A stretch of 44,715 nucleotides of DNA from Rhodoferax sp. (GCA_009693325.1 SHXM01000005.1:1-44715); one strand, 5' to 3'. Shown: positions 32,240 to 41,154, counted from the stretch's first letter. Made by a program: numbers and translations. Notes: a model not told the origin generated them from the sequence alone.

Positions 32240-32472
32240 GGTTCTGTCGCCAACAGAGTGGCAACGTCAAAATCAGGCGCAATGGCCGGGCGGCGGCTTG
32301 GAATCAAGCCAAAACCGCTGGTGCCCGGCAGGCGTAGGGCTGCCGCTGGGCGCAGGGCAATGTGGTCGCCCTCCACGGCAAATGTCACGGCCATGCCCTG
32401 CTTCAGGCCGAACTGCTGGCGCACATCGCGCGGGATGGTGACCTGCCCCTTGCTGGTGATGGTGGTTTGCAT
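32236..32472 (-). CDS. vapB: AbrB/MazE-fold antitoxin of VapB type
   Basis: A 78-residue protein. Residues 1-45 form a SpoVT-AbrB swapped-hairpin DNA-binding domain (TTITSKGQVTIPRDVRQQFG, LKQGMAVTFAVEGDHIAL). The tail DFDVATLLATEP is the likely VapC-binding segment. ATG 32472 has GGAG six bases upstream; a TTG start at 32484 would add four residues. It should neutralise VapC and repress its own promoter, which carries a palindrome at 32487-32503. Confidence 0.9.
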   Translation of the reverse strand: MQTTITSKGQVTIPRDVRQQFGLKQGMAVTFAVEGDHIALRPAAALRLPGTSGFGLIPSRRPAIAPDFDVATLLATEP

Positions 32473-32486
32473 GGTGGACTCCAATG

Positions 32487-32503
32487 GTATTACCCGGTAA
32501 TAC
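32487..32503 (-). promoter_or_regulatory. Palindromic operator upstream of vapB
   Basis: GTATTACC and GGTAATAC form a perfect inverted repeat around one C, 15 bases upstream of the vapB start and just upstream of its GGAG ribosome site. Spacing and symmetry fit binding of the AbrB-fold dimer in VapBC autoregulation. Confidence 0.65.
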
Positions 32504-32545
32504 TAGCATGAAACCACGCGACGGACCTGTTCGAGCAGTCCGCCC

Positions 32546-32576
32546 TTGACAGTAAATAGTTTAGGTCTAAACTATT
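32546..32576 (+). promoter_or_regulatory. Promoter with perfect 22-bp palindrome before the aminobenzoyl-CoA operon
   Basis: A consensus -35 TTGACA (32546-32551) is followed by an inverted repeat with 10-bp arms AATAGTTTAG (32555-32564) and CTAAACTATT (32567-32576) around GT. TAAACT (32568-32573), inside the right arm, is a plausible -10 with a 16-base spacer. A repressor on this site would block the promoter; the MarR protein encoded second in the operon is the obvious candidate. The start codon at 32582 lies only eight bases past the -10. Confidence 0.75.
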
Positions 32577-32581
32577 GCCTC

Positions 32582-34894
32582 ATGAATATTCTGTGCATAG
32601 GCGGGGGTCCCGCCGGTTTGTATTTTGCGCTGCTCATGAAGCTGCAAAACCCCGCCCACCGCATCACCGTGGTGGAGCGTAACAAGCCCTTTGACACCTT
32701 TGGATGGGGCGTGGTGCTGTCGGACCAGACCTTGGACAACATGCGCGCGGCCGACCCGGTCACCGGCCAGCTGATTGGCGATGCGCTCAACCACTGGGAC
32801 GACATCGAGGTGTTTTTCAAGGGCCGCAGCGTGCGCTCCACCGGCCACGGCTTTTGCGGCATAGGGCGCAAGCACCTGCTCAACATCCTGCAGGAGCGCT
32901 GCCTGGCGCTGGGTGTGGAACTGGTGTTTGAGGTCGATGTGTCGGACGACCAGGCGCTGGCGCAGCAGTACGCGGCTGATTTGGTGATTGCCAGCGACGG
33001 CCTCAACAGCCGGATCCGCAGCCGCTACGCCGAGGTGTTCCAGCCTGACATCGACACCCGCGACTGCCGCTTTGTCTGGCTGGGCACGCACAAAACCTTC
33101 GATGCCTTCACCTTTGCTTTTGAGCAGACCGAGCATGGCTGGTTTCAGGCCCATGCCTACAAGTTTGACGCCCACACGTCCACCTTCATTGTCGAGACGC
33201 CCGAGGCCGTTTGGCAGGCGCACGGCCTGGCGGCCATGAGCCAGGAGGAGGGTATTGCCTTTTGTGAGCGCCTGTTTGCCAAGTACTTGGACGGCCAGGC
33301 GCTGGTCAGCAATGCGAAGCACCTGCGCGGCTCCGCGCAGTGGATCCAGTTTCCGCGCGTGGTCTGCAACACCTGGGTGCACCAGCTGCCGCTGCCCGGG
33401 CGCCCGGTGCCGCTGGTGCTGATGGGGGACTCGGCCCACACCGCGCACTTTTCGATTGGCAGCGGCACCAAGCTGGCGGTCGAAGACGCGATCGACCTGT
33501 TCAATGAGTTCGCGGCCAGCACCGACGAGCTGGTGGCCGGCGCCGACCTGCTGCCGGTGTTGCAGCGCTACGAGGCGCGCCGCAGTGTCGAGGTGCTCAA
33601 GATTCAGAACGCCGCGCGCAATTCGACCGAGTGGTTCGAAAACGTTACGCGCTACACCGGCATGGCCATCGAGCAGTTTGCCTATTCGCTGCTGACCCGT
33701 TCGCAGCGCATCAGCCACGAAAACCTGCGCCTGCGCGACGCCGCCTGGCTGGGCGGCTACGAGGCCTGGCTGGCCGGCGGTAAACCGGTAGCACCCATGC
33801 TGCTGCCGCTGACGGTGCGCGGCCTGACCTTAAAGAACCGCATCGTGGTCTCCCCCATGGCCACCTACAGCGCGGTGGATGGTCTGGTGCAGGACTTTCA
33901 CCTGGTGCACCTGGGTGCCCGCGCCCTGGGTGGCGCCGCGCTGGTGATGGTGGAGATGACCAGCCCCAGCCCCGAGGGGCGCATCACCCCGGGCTGTACC
34001 GGGTTGTGGAGTGCAGCCCAGGAGGTAGCGCTGAAACGGGTGGTTGATTTTGTGCACGGCCAGAGCAGCGCCGCCATCGGGCTGCAGTTGGGCCACAGTG
34101 GCCCCAAAGGCTCGACCCAGGTGGGCTGGGCGCAGGCCGATGAGCCGCTGCCCGAGCCCGGTGCCAACTGGCCGCTGCTGGCCGCCAGCGCCCTGCCCTA
34201 TGGCCTGCAGAACCAGGTGCCGCAGGCCATGAGCCGGGCCGACATGGACCGGGTGCGCGACGAGTTTGTCGCCGCCACCCGGCGTGCTGTTGCCGCTGGT
34301 TTTGACTGGTTGGAGCTGCACTGCGCCCACGGCTACCTGTTGTCGTCTTTTCTCACGCCCCTTGCCAACCTGCGCAGCGACGATTACGGCGGCAGCCTGG
34401 CCAAGTGCTGCCGCTACCCGCTCGAAGTGTTCGCCGCCATGCGTGCCGTCTGGCCGGCGGCCAAGCCGATGAGCGTGCGCATTTCGGCGCACGACTGGGC
34501 GCCCGGCGGCAACACGGCCGACGACGCGGTGGCCATGGCCCGGCTGTTCCAGGCCGCCGGCTGCGACGTGATCGACGTGTCTTCGGGCCAGACCAGCCGC
34601 GCCGCCCGACCGGTCTACGGCCGCATGTACCAGACGCCGTTTTCCGACCGCATCCGCAACGAGGTCGGTATCCAGACCATCGCAGTGGGCGCCATCACCG
34701 ATGCCGACCAGGCCAACAGCATCATTGCTGCCGGCCGGGCAGACCTGTGTGCCATTGCCCGACCGCACCTGGCCGACCCGGCCTGGACACTGCACGAAGC
34801 CGCCAAGCTACAAAGTCGCGCCATCGACTGGCCGCGCCAGTACCTCAGTGGGCGCGACCAGCTCTACCGCGAGATCGCCAAGCAGCATGGATAA
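32582..34894 (+). CDS. abmA: 2-aminobenzoyl-CoA monooxygenase/reductase (salicylyl-CoA 5-hydroxylase family fusion)
   Basis: A 770-residue fusion of two flavoproteins. Residues 1-395 form a class A FAD monooxygenase ([16 protein letters not shown] at 5-20, flavin motif [15 protein letters not shown] at 281-294). Residues from about 403 form an Old Yellow Enzyme-type reductase ([30 protein letters not shown] at 501-510, [16 protein letters not shown] at 578-593). This matches the 2-aminobenzoyl-CoA monooxygenase/reductase known from Azoarcus evansii, which hydroxylates and then reduces the ring of the CoA ester. The neighbouring CoA ligase, acyl-CoA dehydrogenase, hydratase and RidA-like genes favour this over salicylyl-CoA, but salicylate is not excluded. 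No ribosome site precedes the ATG. Confidence 0.88.
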   Translation: MNILCIGGGPAGLYFALLMKLQNPAHRITVVERNKPFDTFGWGVVLSDQTLDNMRAADPVTGQLIGDALNHWDDIEVFFKGRSVRSTGHGFCGIGRKHLLNILQERCLALGVELVFEVDVSDDQALAQQYAADLVIASDGLNSRIRSRYAEVFQPDIDTRDCRFVWLGTHKTFDAFTFAFEQTEHGWFQAHAYKFDAHTSTFIVETPEAVWQAHGLAAMSQEEGIAFCERLFAKYLDGQALVSNAKHLRGSAQWIQFPRVVCNTWVHQLPLPGRPVPLVLMGDSAHTAHFSIGSGTKLAVEDAIDLFNEFAASTDELVAGADLLPVLQRYEARRSVEVLKIQNAARNSTEWFENVTRYTGMAIEQFAYSLLTRSQRISHENLRLRDAAWLGGYEAWLAGGKPVAPMLLPLTVRGLTLKNRIVVSPMATYSAVDGLVQDFHLVHLGARALGGAALVMVEMTSPSPEGRITPGCTGLWSAAQEVALKRVVDFVHGQSSAAIGLQLGHSGPKGSTQVGWAQADEPLPEPGANWPLLAASALPYGLQNQVPQAMSRADMDRVRDEFVAATRRAVAAGFDWLELHCAHGYLLSSFLTPLANLRSDDYGGSLAKCCRYPLEVFAAMRAVWPAAKPMSVRISAHDWAPGGNTADDAVAMARLFQAAGCDVIDVSSGQTSRAARPVYGRMYQTPFSDRIRNEVGIQTIAVGAITDADQANSIIAAGRADLCAIARPHLADPAWTLHEAAKLQSRAIDWPRQYLSGRDQLYREIAKQHG

Positions 34895-35408
34895 AGAAGC
34901 CCGCCTCCAGGGCACCACAAAGGCCGAACACCCGCAGGCGCTGCGTTTGTGGCTGCGCATGCTGACCTGCACCCAGTTGATCGAGACCCATATTCGGGCC
35001 GACTTGCGCGAGCAATTTGACACCACCCTGCCGCGCTTTGACCTGATGGCGCAACTCGAACGTGCGCCCGATGGTCTGAAAATGAACGAGTTGTCGCGCC
35101 GCATGATGGTCACCGGCGGCAATGTCACTGGCATCACCGACCAGCTGGTCAGCGAGGGCCTGGTGCAGCGGCTGGAGGTGGCTGGCGACCGGCGGGCCTA
35201 CCGGGTACAGCTCACGCCGTCCGGGCGCGCGCAGTTCGGCGCTATGGCGCAGCAGCACGAGGGCTGGATTGTTGACGCCTTCTCTGCCCTGGACGACAAA
35301 GAAGTGGCAACCCTGTACCGGCTGCTTGGCCGGGTCAAGGCGCACAGCCAGGCCCAGTCCGCCCAAACAACCCAGCCGCCTAATCTCACCCAAACCGACA
35401 CCCCATGA
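34887..35408 (+). CDS. MarR-family transcriptional regulator
   Basis: A 173-residue winged-helix regulator. The core reads [40 protein letters not shown], then a [17 protein letters not shown] recognition region and [14 protein letters not shown], the wing. The start ATG 34887 overlaps the end of the monooxygenase gene by eight bases. It overlaps the next gene by ATGA. Coding inside the operon it likely controls suggests autoregulation through the palindrome at 32555-32576. The inducer is probably the aminobenzoyl-CoA ester or the free acid (inference). Confidence 0.9.
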   Translation: MDKEARLQGTTKAEHPQALRLWLRMLTCTQLIETHIRADLREQFDTTLPRFDLMAQLERAPDGLKMNELSRRMMVTGGNVTGITDQLVSEGLVQRLEVAGDRRAYRVQLTPSGRAQFGAMAQQHEGWIVDAFSALDDKEVATLYRLLGRVKAHSQAQSAQTTQPPNLTQTDTP

Positions 35409-36259
35409 AGCATTACATCGCCGCCAACAACCCGATGCACAGCCAGTTCGAGGCCACCGCGGGCTACCAGGCCCGCCACTTTGCCTGGCAGTACCAGGCC
35501 GGCGTGGGCACCATCATCCTGAACCGGCCCGAGCGCAAAAACCCGCTCACCTTTGACTCTTACAACGAACTACGCAGCCTGTTCCACGGCCTGCGCAGCA
35601 GCACCGACGTCAAGGCGGTGGTGGTGAACGGTGCCGGCGGAAATTTTTGCTCTGGCGGCGATGTGCACGAGATCATCGGTCCACTCACCCGCATGAGCAT
35701 GCCCGAGCTGCTGGCGTTTACCCGTATGACTGGCGACCTGGTCAAAGCCATGCGCGACTGCCCGCAACCGGTCATTGGCGCCATTGACGGCATTTGCGCC
35801 GGTGCCGGCGCCATGATGGCGCTGGCCTGCGACATGCGGCTGGGCACGCCCAGCGCCAAAACCGCGTTTTTGTTCACCCGGGTCGGGCTGGCTGGTGCCG
35901 ATATGGGCGCCTGTGCCCTGCTGCCAAGGCTGATTGGCCAGGGCCGCGCTTCTGAGCTGCTGTTCACCGGGCGCGCCATGACCGCGCCTGAGGGCCTGGC
36001 CTGGGGCTTTTTCAACGCCCTGCACGAGCCGGCCGAACTGTTGGAAAAGGCGCAGGCACTGGCCAGCGAACTCGCCCGCGGTCCGACCTTTGCGCACGGC
36101 ATGACCAAGACCATGCTGCAGCAGGAATGGGCCATGACCATCGAGCAGGCGATTGAGGCCGAGGCGCAGGCCCAGGCCATTTGCATGCAAACACAGGATT
36201 TTCGGCGTGCCTATGAGGCCTTTGCGGCCAAGCAAAAACCTCTTTTCGAGGGCGACTAG
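35405..36259 (+). CDS. Enoyl-CoA hydratase/isomerase family protein
   Basis: A 284-residue crotonase-fold enzyme with an N-terminal extension of about 30 residues. Oxyanion-hole segments are [18 protein letters not shown] and [20 protein letters not shown]. The later glutamate typical of hydratases is not obvious: the loop reads [20 protein letters not shown], with D and G in the usual E positions. A hydrolase- or isomerase-like step is therefore possible. In the Azoarcus pathway a crotonase acts after ring reduction. Confidence 0.87.
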   Translation: MKHYIAANNPMHSQFEATAGYQARHFAWQYQAGVGTIILNRPERKNPLTFDSYNELRSLFHGLRSSTDVKAVVVNGAGGNFCSGGDVHEIIGPLTRMSMPELLAFTRMTGDLVKAMRDCPQPVIGAIDGICAGAGAMMALACDMRLGTPSAKTAFLFTRVGLAGADMGACALLPRLIGQGRASELLFTGRAMTAPEGLAWGFFNALHEPAELLEKAQALASELARGPTFAHGMTKTMLQQEWAMTIEQAIEAEAQAQAICMQTQDFRRAYEAFAAKQKPLFEGD

Positions 36260-36260
36260 G

Positions 36261-37514
36261 ATGGCCCCCACCGACCACCTGGCGCTGCCGTTTTTTGACG
36301 CGGCGCACCGCAGCCTGGGCGCTGCACTGATCGACTGGGTGCCACAGCAGCAGATTGACGAGCAGGACGACCGCGCCGCCTGCCGCGCCTGGGTGCGTGC
36401 CCTGGGAGACGCAGGTTGGCTGCGCTACTGCGTGCCGGCGGCCTTTGGCGGGGCCTTGGCGCAACTCGATTCGCGCGCCCTGGTGGTGCTGCGCGAGACC
36501 CTGGCCTACCACTCGCCGCTGGCTGACTTTGCCTTTGCCATGCAGGGCCTGGGCAGTGGCGCCATCACCCTGGCCGGCAGCCCGGCGCAGCAGGCTGCTT
36601 ACTTGCCGGCGGTGGCCCGGGGCGACAAGATTGCCGCCTTTGCCCTGAGCGAGCCGGACGCCGGCTCTGATGCCGGCGCGATGAAAACTGTCGCCTCTCA
36701 GACCCATGCCGCGCGGGCCGGGGGTCAGCCTGATGCCGCGGCGACAGGTTTTGTGCTGGACGGCAGCAAGACCTGGATCAGCAATGGCGGCATCGCCGAC
36801 TACTACTGCGTGTTTGCCAAAACCGCGCCCGAGGCCGGCACGCGTGGCATCAGCGCCTTCATCGTGGATGCCAGCACGCCCGGGCTGGATGCCTCAGAGC
36901 ACATTGCCGTGATGGCGCCGCACCCGCTGGCCACCCTGCGTTTTGCCCAGTGCCAGTTGCCGGCCCACGCCCTGCTGGGCGAGCTGCACGGCGGCTTCAA
37001 GCTGGCCATGCGCACCCTCGACATCTTTCGCGCCTCGGTGGCTGCCGCCGCGCTGGGCATGGCGCGCCGGGCGCTGGCCGAGGCGGTGGCCTACGCCCGT
37101 GCCCGCCCGATGTTCGGCCAGCGGCTGGCGGATTTTCAGTTGACGCAGGCCAAGCTCGGCGAGATGGCGGCGCTGGTGGACGCGGCCGCCGTGCTGACCT
37201 ACCGCGCCGCCTGGCTGCGCGACTGCGTCGGCACCGATACACCCGCGCAGGCGCAGGCCTACACCGCCGCTGCCGCCATGGCCAAGATGACCGCCACCGA
37301 AAACGCCCAGCGCGTGATCGACATGGCCCTGCAGATGCACGGCGGCATGGGTGTCAAGGTGGGCACCAAGGTGGAGAGCCTGTACCGCGACATTCGCTCG
37401 CTGCGCATTTACGAGGGGGCCACCGAAGTGCAGCAGCTCATCATTGGCAAATCGGTGTTGAAAACCCTGCCGCCCAGTGCCGTGTCGTCCGGTCCCCGGG
37501 CGCCTGCTTGCTAA
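36261..37514 (+). CDS. Acyl-CoA dehydrogenase
   Basis: A 417-residue FAD enzyme. It shows the flavin-binding stretches FALSEPDAGSDAGAMKT and GSKTWISNGGIADYY, the DIFRASVAAAALGMARRA helix and the C-terminal YRDIRSLRIYEGATEVQQ with the usual catalytic-base glutamate in IYEG. The start ATG 36261 follows the hydratase stop by one base; the upstream frame is inside the hydratase gene. It probably oxidises the ring-reduced or ring-opened CoA ester in aminobenzoate breakdown, with electrons passed to ETF. Confidence 0.92.
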   Translation: MAPTDHLALPFFDAAHRSLGAALIDWVPQQQIDEQDDRAACRAWVRALGDAGWLRYCVPAAFGGALAQLDSRALVVLRETLAYHSPLADFAFAMQGLGSGAITLAGSPAQQAAYLPAVARGDKIAAFALSEPDAGSDAGAMKTVASQTHAARAGGQPDAAATGFVLDGSKTWISNGGIADYYCVFAKTAPEAGTRGISAFIVDASTPGLDASEHIAVMAPHPLATLRFAQCQLPAHALLGELHGGFKLAMRTLDIFRASVAAAALGMARRALAEAVAYARARPMFGQRLADFQLTQAKLGEMAALVDAAAVLTYRAAWLRDCVGTDTPAQAQAYTAAAAMAKMTATENAQRVIDMALQMHGGMGVKVGTKVESLYRDIRSLRIYEGATEVQQLIIGKSVLKTLPPSAVSSGPRAPAC

Positions 37515-37536
37515 GCCCCTTTCCACGAGGATTTGC

Positions 37537-39168
37537 ATGAGCTACTCCGCCCAGACCGACCGCTTTGTGCATGACCGACTGCCGCCGCCCGAGCAGTGGC
37601 CCCGGATCAGCTACGACTTGAGCGAGTTGCAGTTACTGGCGCGAGTGAACCTGGTGCAGGCCTTGTTTGAGGGCGTGGCCCGGCGTGGCCTGGGCGACCG
37701 GCCGCTGCTGCGCTCGCCCCGCCGCACCTTGAGCTACGCGCAGGCCCGGATCGAGGTGGCGCGCCTTGCGCAAGCCCTGGTGGAGGACTACGGCCTAGTG
37801 CCGGGCAACCGGGTGCTTCTGCGCGGCGGTAATTCCATCGGCATGGCGCTGGCCTGGCTGGCGGTGGCGCAGGCCGGGGCGGTGGCAGTGGCCACCATGC
37901 CGCTGCTGCGCGCCAAGGAGCTGATTGAGATCATCGACAAGTCGCAACCCACGCTGGCCCTGTGCGACGAGCGCCTGCTAGGAGAGTTGCAACAGGCCCA
38001 GGCCCAGCAGCCCGTGCTAAAGACCCTGGTCAGCTTTGATTCGCTGCACCAAAGCGGCCAACTGGCGCTCGCCGCCGCCCGCTACGACGGCCAGCACCCA
38101 GCCTGCGCCACCGCCGCTGATGACATCGCGCTGCTGGCCTTCACCTCGGGCACCACCGGCAAACCCAAAGCCGCGGTGCACACCCACCGCGACGTGCTGG
38201 CCGCCTGCGAAACCTGGCCGCGCCATGTGTTGCGCGCCACCCCAGATGACATCGTGATGGGCTCGCCGCCGCTGGCTTTCACCTTCGGCCTGGGCGGGTT
38301 GCTGATCTTCCCCATGTGGGCGGGTGCCTCGGTGTACTTCCCCGACATTCCCTACACACCGGAGGCGATGGCGCAGCTGATTTTTGACACCGGCGCCACC
38401 ATCGTCTTCACCGCGCCCACCTTTTACCGCCAGATGGCGCCCTTCATGCAGGAGCAAGCGGCGCAGCGGGGCCGGGCCGCGGCGCTGCGCCTGAGCGTCA
38501 GCGCCGGCGAGGGCCTGCCCGATGCCACCCGCCAACTGTGGAAAAACGCCACCGGCCTGGAGATGCTCGACGGCATTGGCGCCACCGAAATGTTCCACAT
38601 CTTTGTTTCGGCTGCGCCCGAGCAGGTTCGCCGCGGCGCCATCGGGCGCGTGGTGCCGGGTTACTCCGCCCGCGTTGTTGACGAACAGGGGCAGGAGCTG
38701 CCGCGCGGCAGCGTCGGCCGCATCGCCGTGATCGGGCCCACCGGCTGCAAGTACCTGGACGATGCGCGCCAGACCAACTATGTGAAAGACGGCTGGAACT
38801 ACCCCGGCGACGCCTTTGTGCAGGACGCGGATGGTTACTTCTTTTACCAGGCCCGCACCGACGACATGATCATTACCTCGGGCTACAACGTCGGCGCCCC
38901 CGAGGTCGAGGACGCCCTGCTGGGCCACCCGGCGGTGGCCGAGTGCGGTGTGATCGGCCAGAGCGACCTGGAGCGCGGCATGATTGTCAAGGCCTTTTGC
39001 GTGCTGCGCCCCGGCGCGGTGGGCGATGCCGCGCTGGTTCGGGCCCTGCAAGACCATGTCAAGGCCAGCATTGCCCCCTACAAATACCCGCGCGAGATCG
39101 AATTCCGCGACAAGCTGCCGCGCACCGAAACCGGCAAACTGCAACGCTTCAAGCTGAAAACCCCATGA
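37537..39168 (+). CDS. abmG: 2-aminobenzoate-CoA ligase (benzoate-CoA ligase family)
   Basis: A 543-residue ANL enzyme with LLAFTSGTTGKPKAAVHTHR, GSPPLAFTFGLGGLLIFPMW, SAGEGLPDATRQLW, GIGATEMFHIFVSA, YVKDGWNYPGDAFVQDADGY, then the hinge and ITSGYNVGAPEVEDALLGHP. PRTETGKLQRFKL carries the catalytic lysine. This is the benzoate/aminobenzoate-CoA ligase branch. It makes the CoA ester used by the fused monooxygenase/reductase. The start at 37537 has CGAGG six bases upstream. It overlaps the RidA-like gene by ATGA. Confidence 0.9.
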   Translation: MSYSAQTDRFVHDRLPPPEQWPRISYDLSELQLLARVNLVQALFEGVARRGLGDRPLLRSPRRTLSYAQARIEVARLAQALVEDYGLVPGNRVLLRGGNSIGMALAWLAVAQAGAVAVATMPLLRAKELIEIIDKSQPTLALCDERLLGELQQAQAQQPVLKTLVSFDSLHQSGQLALAAARYDGQHPACATAADDIALLAFTSGTTGKPKAAVHTHRDVLAACETWPRHVLRATPDDIVMGSPPLAFTFGLGGLLIFPMWAGASVYFPDIPYTPEAMAQLIFDTGATIVFTAPTFYRQMAPFMQEQAAQRGRAAALRLSVSAGEGLPDATRQLWKNATGLEMLDGIGATEMFHIFVSAAPEQVRRGAIGRVVPGYSARVVDEQGQELPRGSVGRIAVIGPTGCKYLDDARQTNYVKDGWNYPGDAFVQDADGYFFYQARTDDMIITSGYNVGAPEVEDALLGHPAVAECGVIGQSDLERGMIVKAFCVLRPGAVGDAALVRALQDHVKASIAPYKYPREIEFRDKLPRTETGKLQRFKLKTP

Positions 39169-39557
39169 AACACCTCCATCCCCCCGGCTGGGTGCCCGCC
39201 AAGGGCTACGCCAACGGGGTGGCCGCGCGCGGCACCCAGATTTTTGTGGCCGGCCAGATTGGCTGGAACGCCCAGCAGCAGTTCGAGAGCGATGATTTCA
39301 TCGCCCAAACTGCGCAAACCCTGCGTAATGTGCTGGCGGTGCTGGCTGAGGGTGGCGCCGGGCCCGAGCACATGGTTCGCATGACCTGGTACATCCTGGA
39401 CCGCAGCGAGTACAAGGCCCGTCTTAAAGAGCTGGGCCAGGTCTACCGCGAGGTGATAGGACGCCACTTCCCGGCCATGAGCTGCGTTCAGGTGGCCGGC
39501 CTGGTCGAGGCTCGGGCCAAGGTGGAAATTGAGGTGACGGCGGTGTTGCCGGATTGA
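39165..39557 (+). CDS. RidA/YjgF-family protein lacking the catalytic arginine
   Basis: A 130-residue member of the RidA family of trimeric proteins. The fold is clear: GVAARGTQIFVAGQIGWNAQ, TLRNVLAVLAEGGAGPEHMV, RMTWYILDRSEYKARL and FPAMSCVQVAGLVEARAKVE. In RidA enzymes that hydrolyse reactive enamines/imines the segment is FPARSCVEV with R105; here residue 105 is methionine. It therefore belongs to the arginine-less Rid groups or has a changed role. Its place at the end of the aminobenzoyl-CoA operon suggests action on an enamine or imine CoA intermediate, where deamination is needed. It starts within the ligase stop (ATGA). Confidence 0.9.
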   Translation: MKHLHPPGWVPAKGYANGVAARGTQIFVAGQIGWNAQQQFESDDFIAQTAQTLRNVLAVLAEGGAGPEHMVRMTWYILDRSEYKARLKELGQVYREVIGRHFPAMSCVQVAGLVEARAKVEIEVTAVLPD

Positions 39558-39604
39558 ATCGTCCAACAAAGCACGACAAAGCAATTGCTCCTGTGGGGAT
39601 CACG

Positions 39605-39689
39605 CTGGCATGGCATCCGGCTTTGCGGCTGTCACCCGCCCTGCGGGCTCCTTCTTGATGCCGCTGCGCCGAATGCCATGCCATGCCAG
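39605..39689. repeat. Inverted repeat with 12-bp arms downstream of the aminobenzoate operon
   Basis: CTGGCATGGCAT (39605-39616) and ATGCCATGCCAG (39678-39689) are perfect inverted copies about 61 bases apart. The intervening sequence holds CCGCCCTGCGG-type GC stems and no gene. It may be a dispersed palindromic repeat or a terminator for the operon. The remaining gap up to 39765 holds nothing else I can name. Confidence 0.5.
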
Positions 39690-39764
39690 CCTGATCTGGC
39701 AAGGTGGTTGGCGCGCCAGAAATGAACATCCCCCTTTGGGCTTCGGGCGCGTAAACTGCCCATC

Positions 39765-40847
39765 ATGCGCATGCTCCGCTCGCTGCTTCCCCTGCTATTG
39801 GCTGCCCTGCTGGCCGGTTGTGCCGACACGCGTTATTACTACCAGTCGGTCAGCGGTCACCTGCAGCTGATGCAGGCGGCGCGGCCGGTGGGAGATTGGC
39901 TGGCCGACCCGCAGACCAGTGCAGAGCTCAAAACTCGGCTGATTCTGACCCAGCAAATTCGGGCATTTGCAGTGGCTGAGCTCAAGCTACCTGACAACGC
40001 CAGCTACCAGCGTTATGCCGACCTGCAGCGCCGCGCGGTGGTCTGGAACCTGGTGGCCGCGCCCGAGTTTTCGCTCAAGCTCGAGACCTGGTGTTTTCCG
40101 GTGGCTGGCTGCGTCGGTTATCGCGGCTACTTTAGTGAGGCCGAGGCGCGCACCCAGGCCGCTGCGTTGCAGCAGACCGGGCTGGAGGTCAGCGTCTATG
40201 GTGTGCCGGCCTATTCCACGTTGGGCTGGCTCAACTGGGCGGGCGGCGACCCGCTGCTCAACACCTTCATCCGTTACCCCGAGGGCGAACTGGCGCGGCT
40301 GATTTTTCATGAGCTGGCGCACCAGGTGCTGTATGTGCCTGACGACACCGCTTTCAATGAATCATTTGCCACTGCGGTGGAGCGTCTGGGCGCGCAGCGC
40401 TGGCTGGCGCAAGCGCTGACACCGGCAGCGCGGCAGGACTACACCGAGTCGGAACTGCGCCGCCGCCAGTTTCGGGCCCTGACGCTCGCCACCCGTGAGC
40501 GGCTCGCCCTGATTTACAAGAACCATTCGGCCCCAGGTCGGCAACAAGAGCTGGCACTGGCCATGAAAAAAATGGCCATGCAGGAGTTTCGTACCAGCTA
40601 CGCCGCCTTGCGCCAGGCCTGGGGCGGTTATGGTGGCTACGACACCTGGGTGGCCGAGGCCAACAATGCTACCTTTGGTGCGCAGGCCGCGTACGATGAA
40701 CTGGTGCCCGCCTTTGAGGTCCTGTTTGAACGCGAGTCACAGGACTGGCCGCGGTTCTATGCGGCGGTGCGCCGCTTGGCGCAGTTGCCGGAGCCCGAGC
40801 GCAACAGGGTCCTCAAGCAATTTATTCCCGGGGCTCAGAGTGGCTGA
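39765..40847 (+). CDS. Lipoprotein zinc aminopeptidase (PF10023-type)
   Basis: A 360-residue protein with a lipoprotein signal: LLLAALLAGC, with C19 as the lipidated cysteine. HELAH (182-186) is the zinc motif, and E199 in FNESFATAVE is the likely third ligand. GVPAYSTLGWLNWAGGDPLL and AFNESFATAVERLGAQRWL are characteristic of this predicted aminopeptidase family. It should sit at the membrane facing the periplasm. Its substrate is unknown. It overlaps the next gene by eight bases. Confidence 0.87.
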   Translation: MRMLRSLLPLLLAALLAGCADTRYYYQSVSGHLQLMQAARPVGDWLADPQTSAELKTRLILTQQIRAFAVAELKLPDNASYQRYADLQRRAVVWNLVAAPEFSLKLETWCFPVAGCVGYRGYFSEAEARTQAAALQQTGLEVSVYGVPAYSTLGWLNWAGGDPLLNTFIRYPEGELARLIFHELAHQVLYVPDDTAFNESFATAVERLGAQRWLAQALTPAARQDYTESELRRRQFRALTLATRERLALIYKNHSAPGRQQELALAMKKMAMQEFRTSYAALRQAWGGYGGYDTWVAEANNATFGAQAAYDELVPAFEVLFERESQDWPRFYAAVRRLAQLPEPERNRVLKQFIPGAQSG

Positions 40848-41154
40848 AATCCATCTGGCACGAGACCACGGCCTGGGCCTGCCCCGAGCCCGGGAAGTCG
40901 CCTTGGTCTGGGTGGCACAGGCCAGGCATGAGTTTGGCCTGCGCTGCACTTACCAAGAGACAGAGCAGGAGGACCTGGCCGATTTCAGCCGCCCGGGTGT
41001 GAGCGGCACGCTGCGAGTCAGCCGCACACAATTTGAGCTGACCGCCAAACTCGGTTTTCTGCTGAGTGCTTTCAAACACCGCATTGAGGCCGACTTGCAA
41101 AAAAACCTTGACCAGCTGCTGGCTGTCACACCAGACCGGCAGGACCTTCTTTAG
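40840..41154 (+). CDS. Polyhydroxyalkanoic acid system (PHA_gran_rgn) family protein
   Basis: A 104-residue protein starting at GTG 40840 (VAEIHLARDHGLGLPRAREV). Later stretches are WVAQARHEFGLRCTYQETEQ, GTLRVSRTQFELTAKLGFLL and FKHRIEADLQKNLDQLL. This fits the PHA granule-region family of small proteins found near PHA genes. The longer open frame upstream is a shadow of the aminopeptidase gene. The GTG sits inside the end of that gene (GTGGCTGA overlap). Its exact role is unknown; neighbours (ACBP, TetR, phasin) support a PHA or acyl-CoA context. Confidence 0.8.
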   Translation: MAEIHLARDHGLGLPRAREVALVWVAQARHEFGLRCTYQETEQEDLADFSRPGVSGTLRVSRTQFELTAKLGFLLSAFKHRIEADLQKNLDQLLAVTPDRQDLL

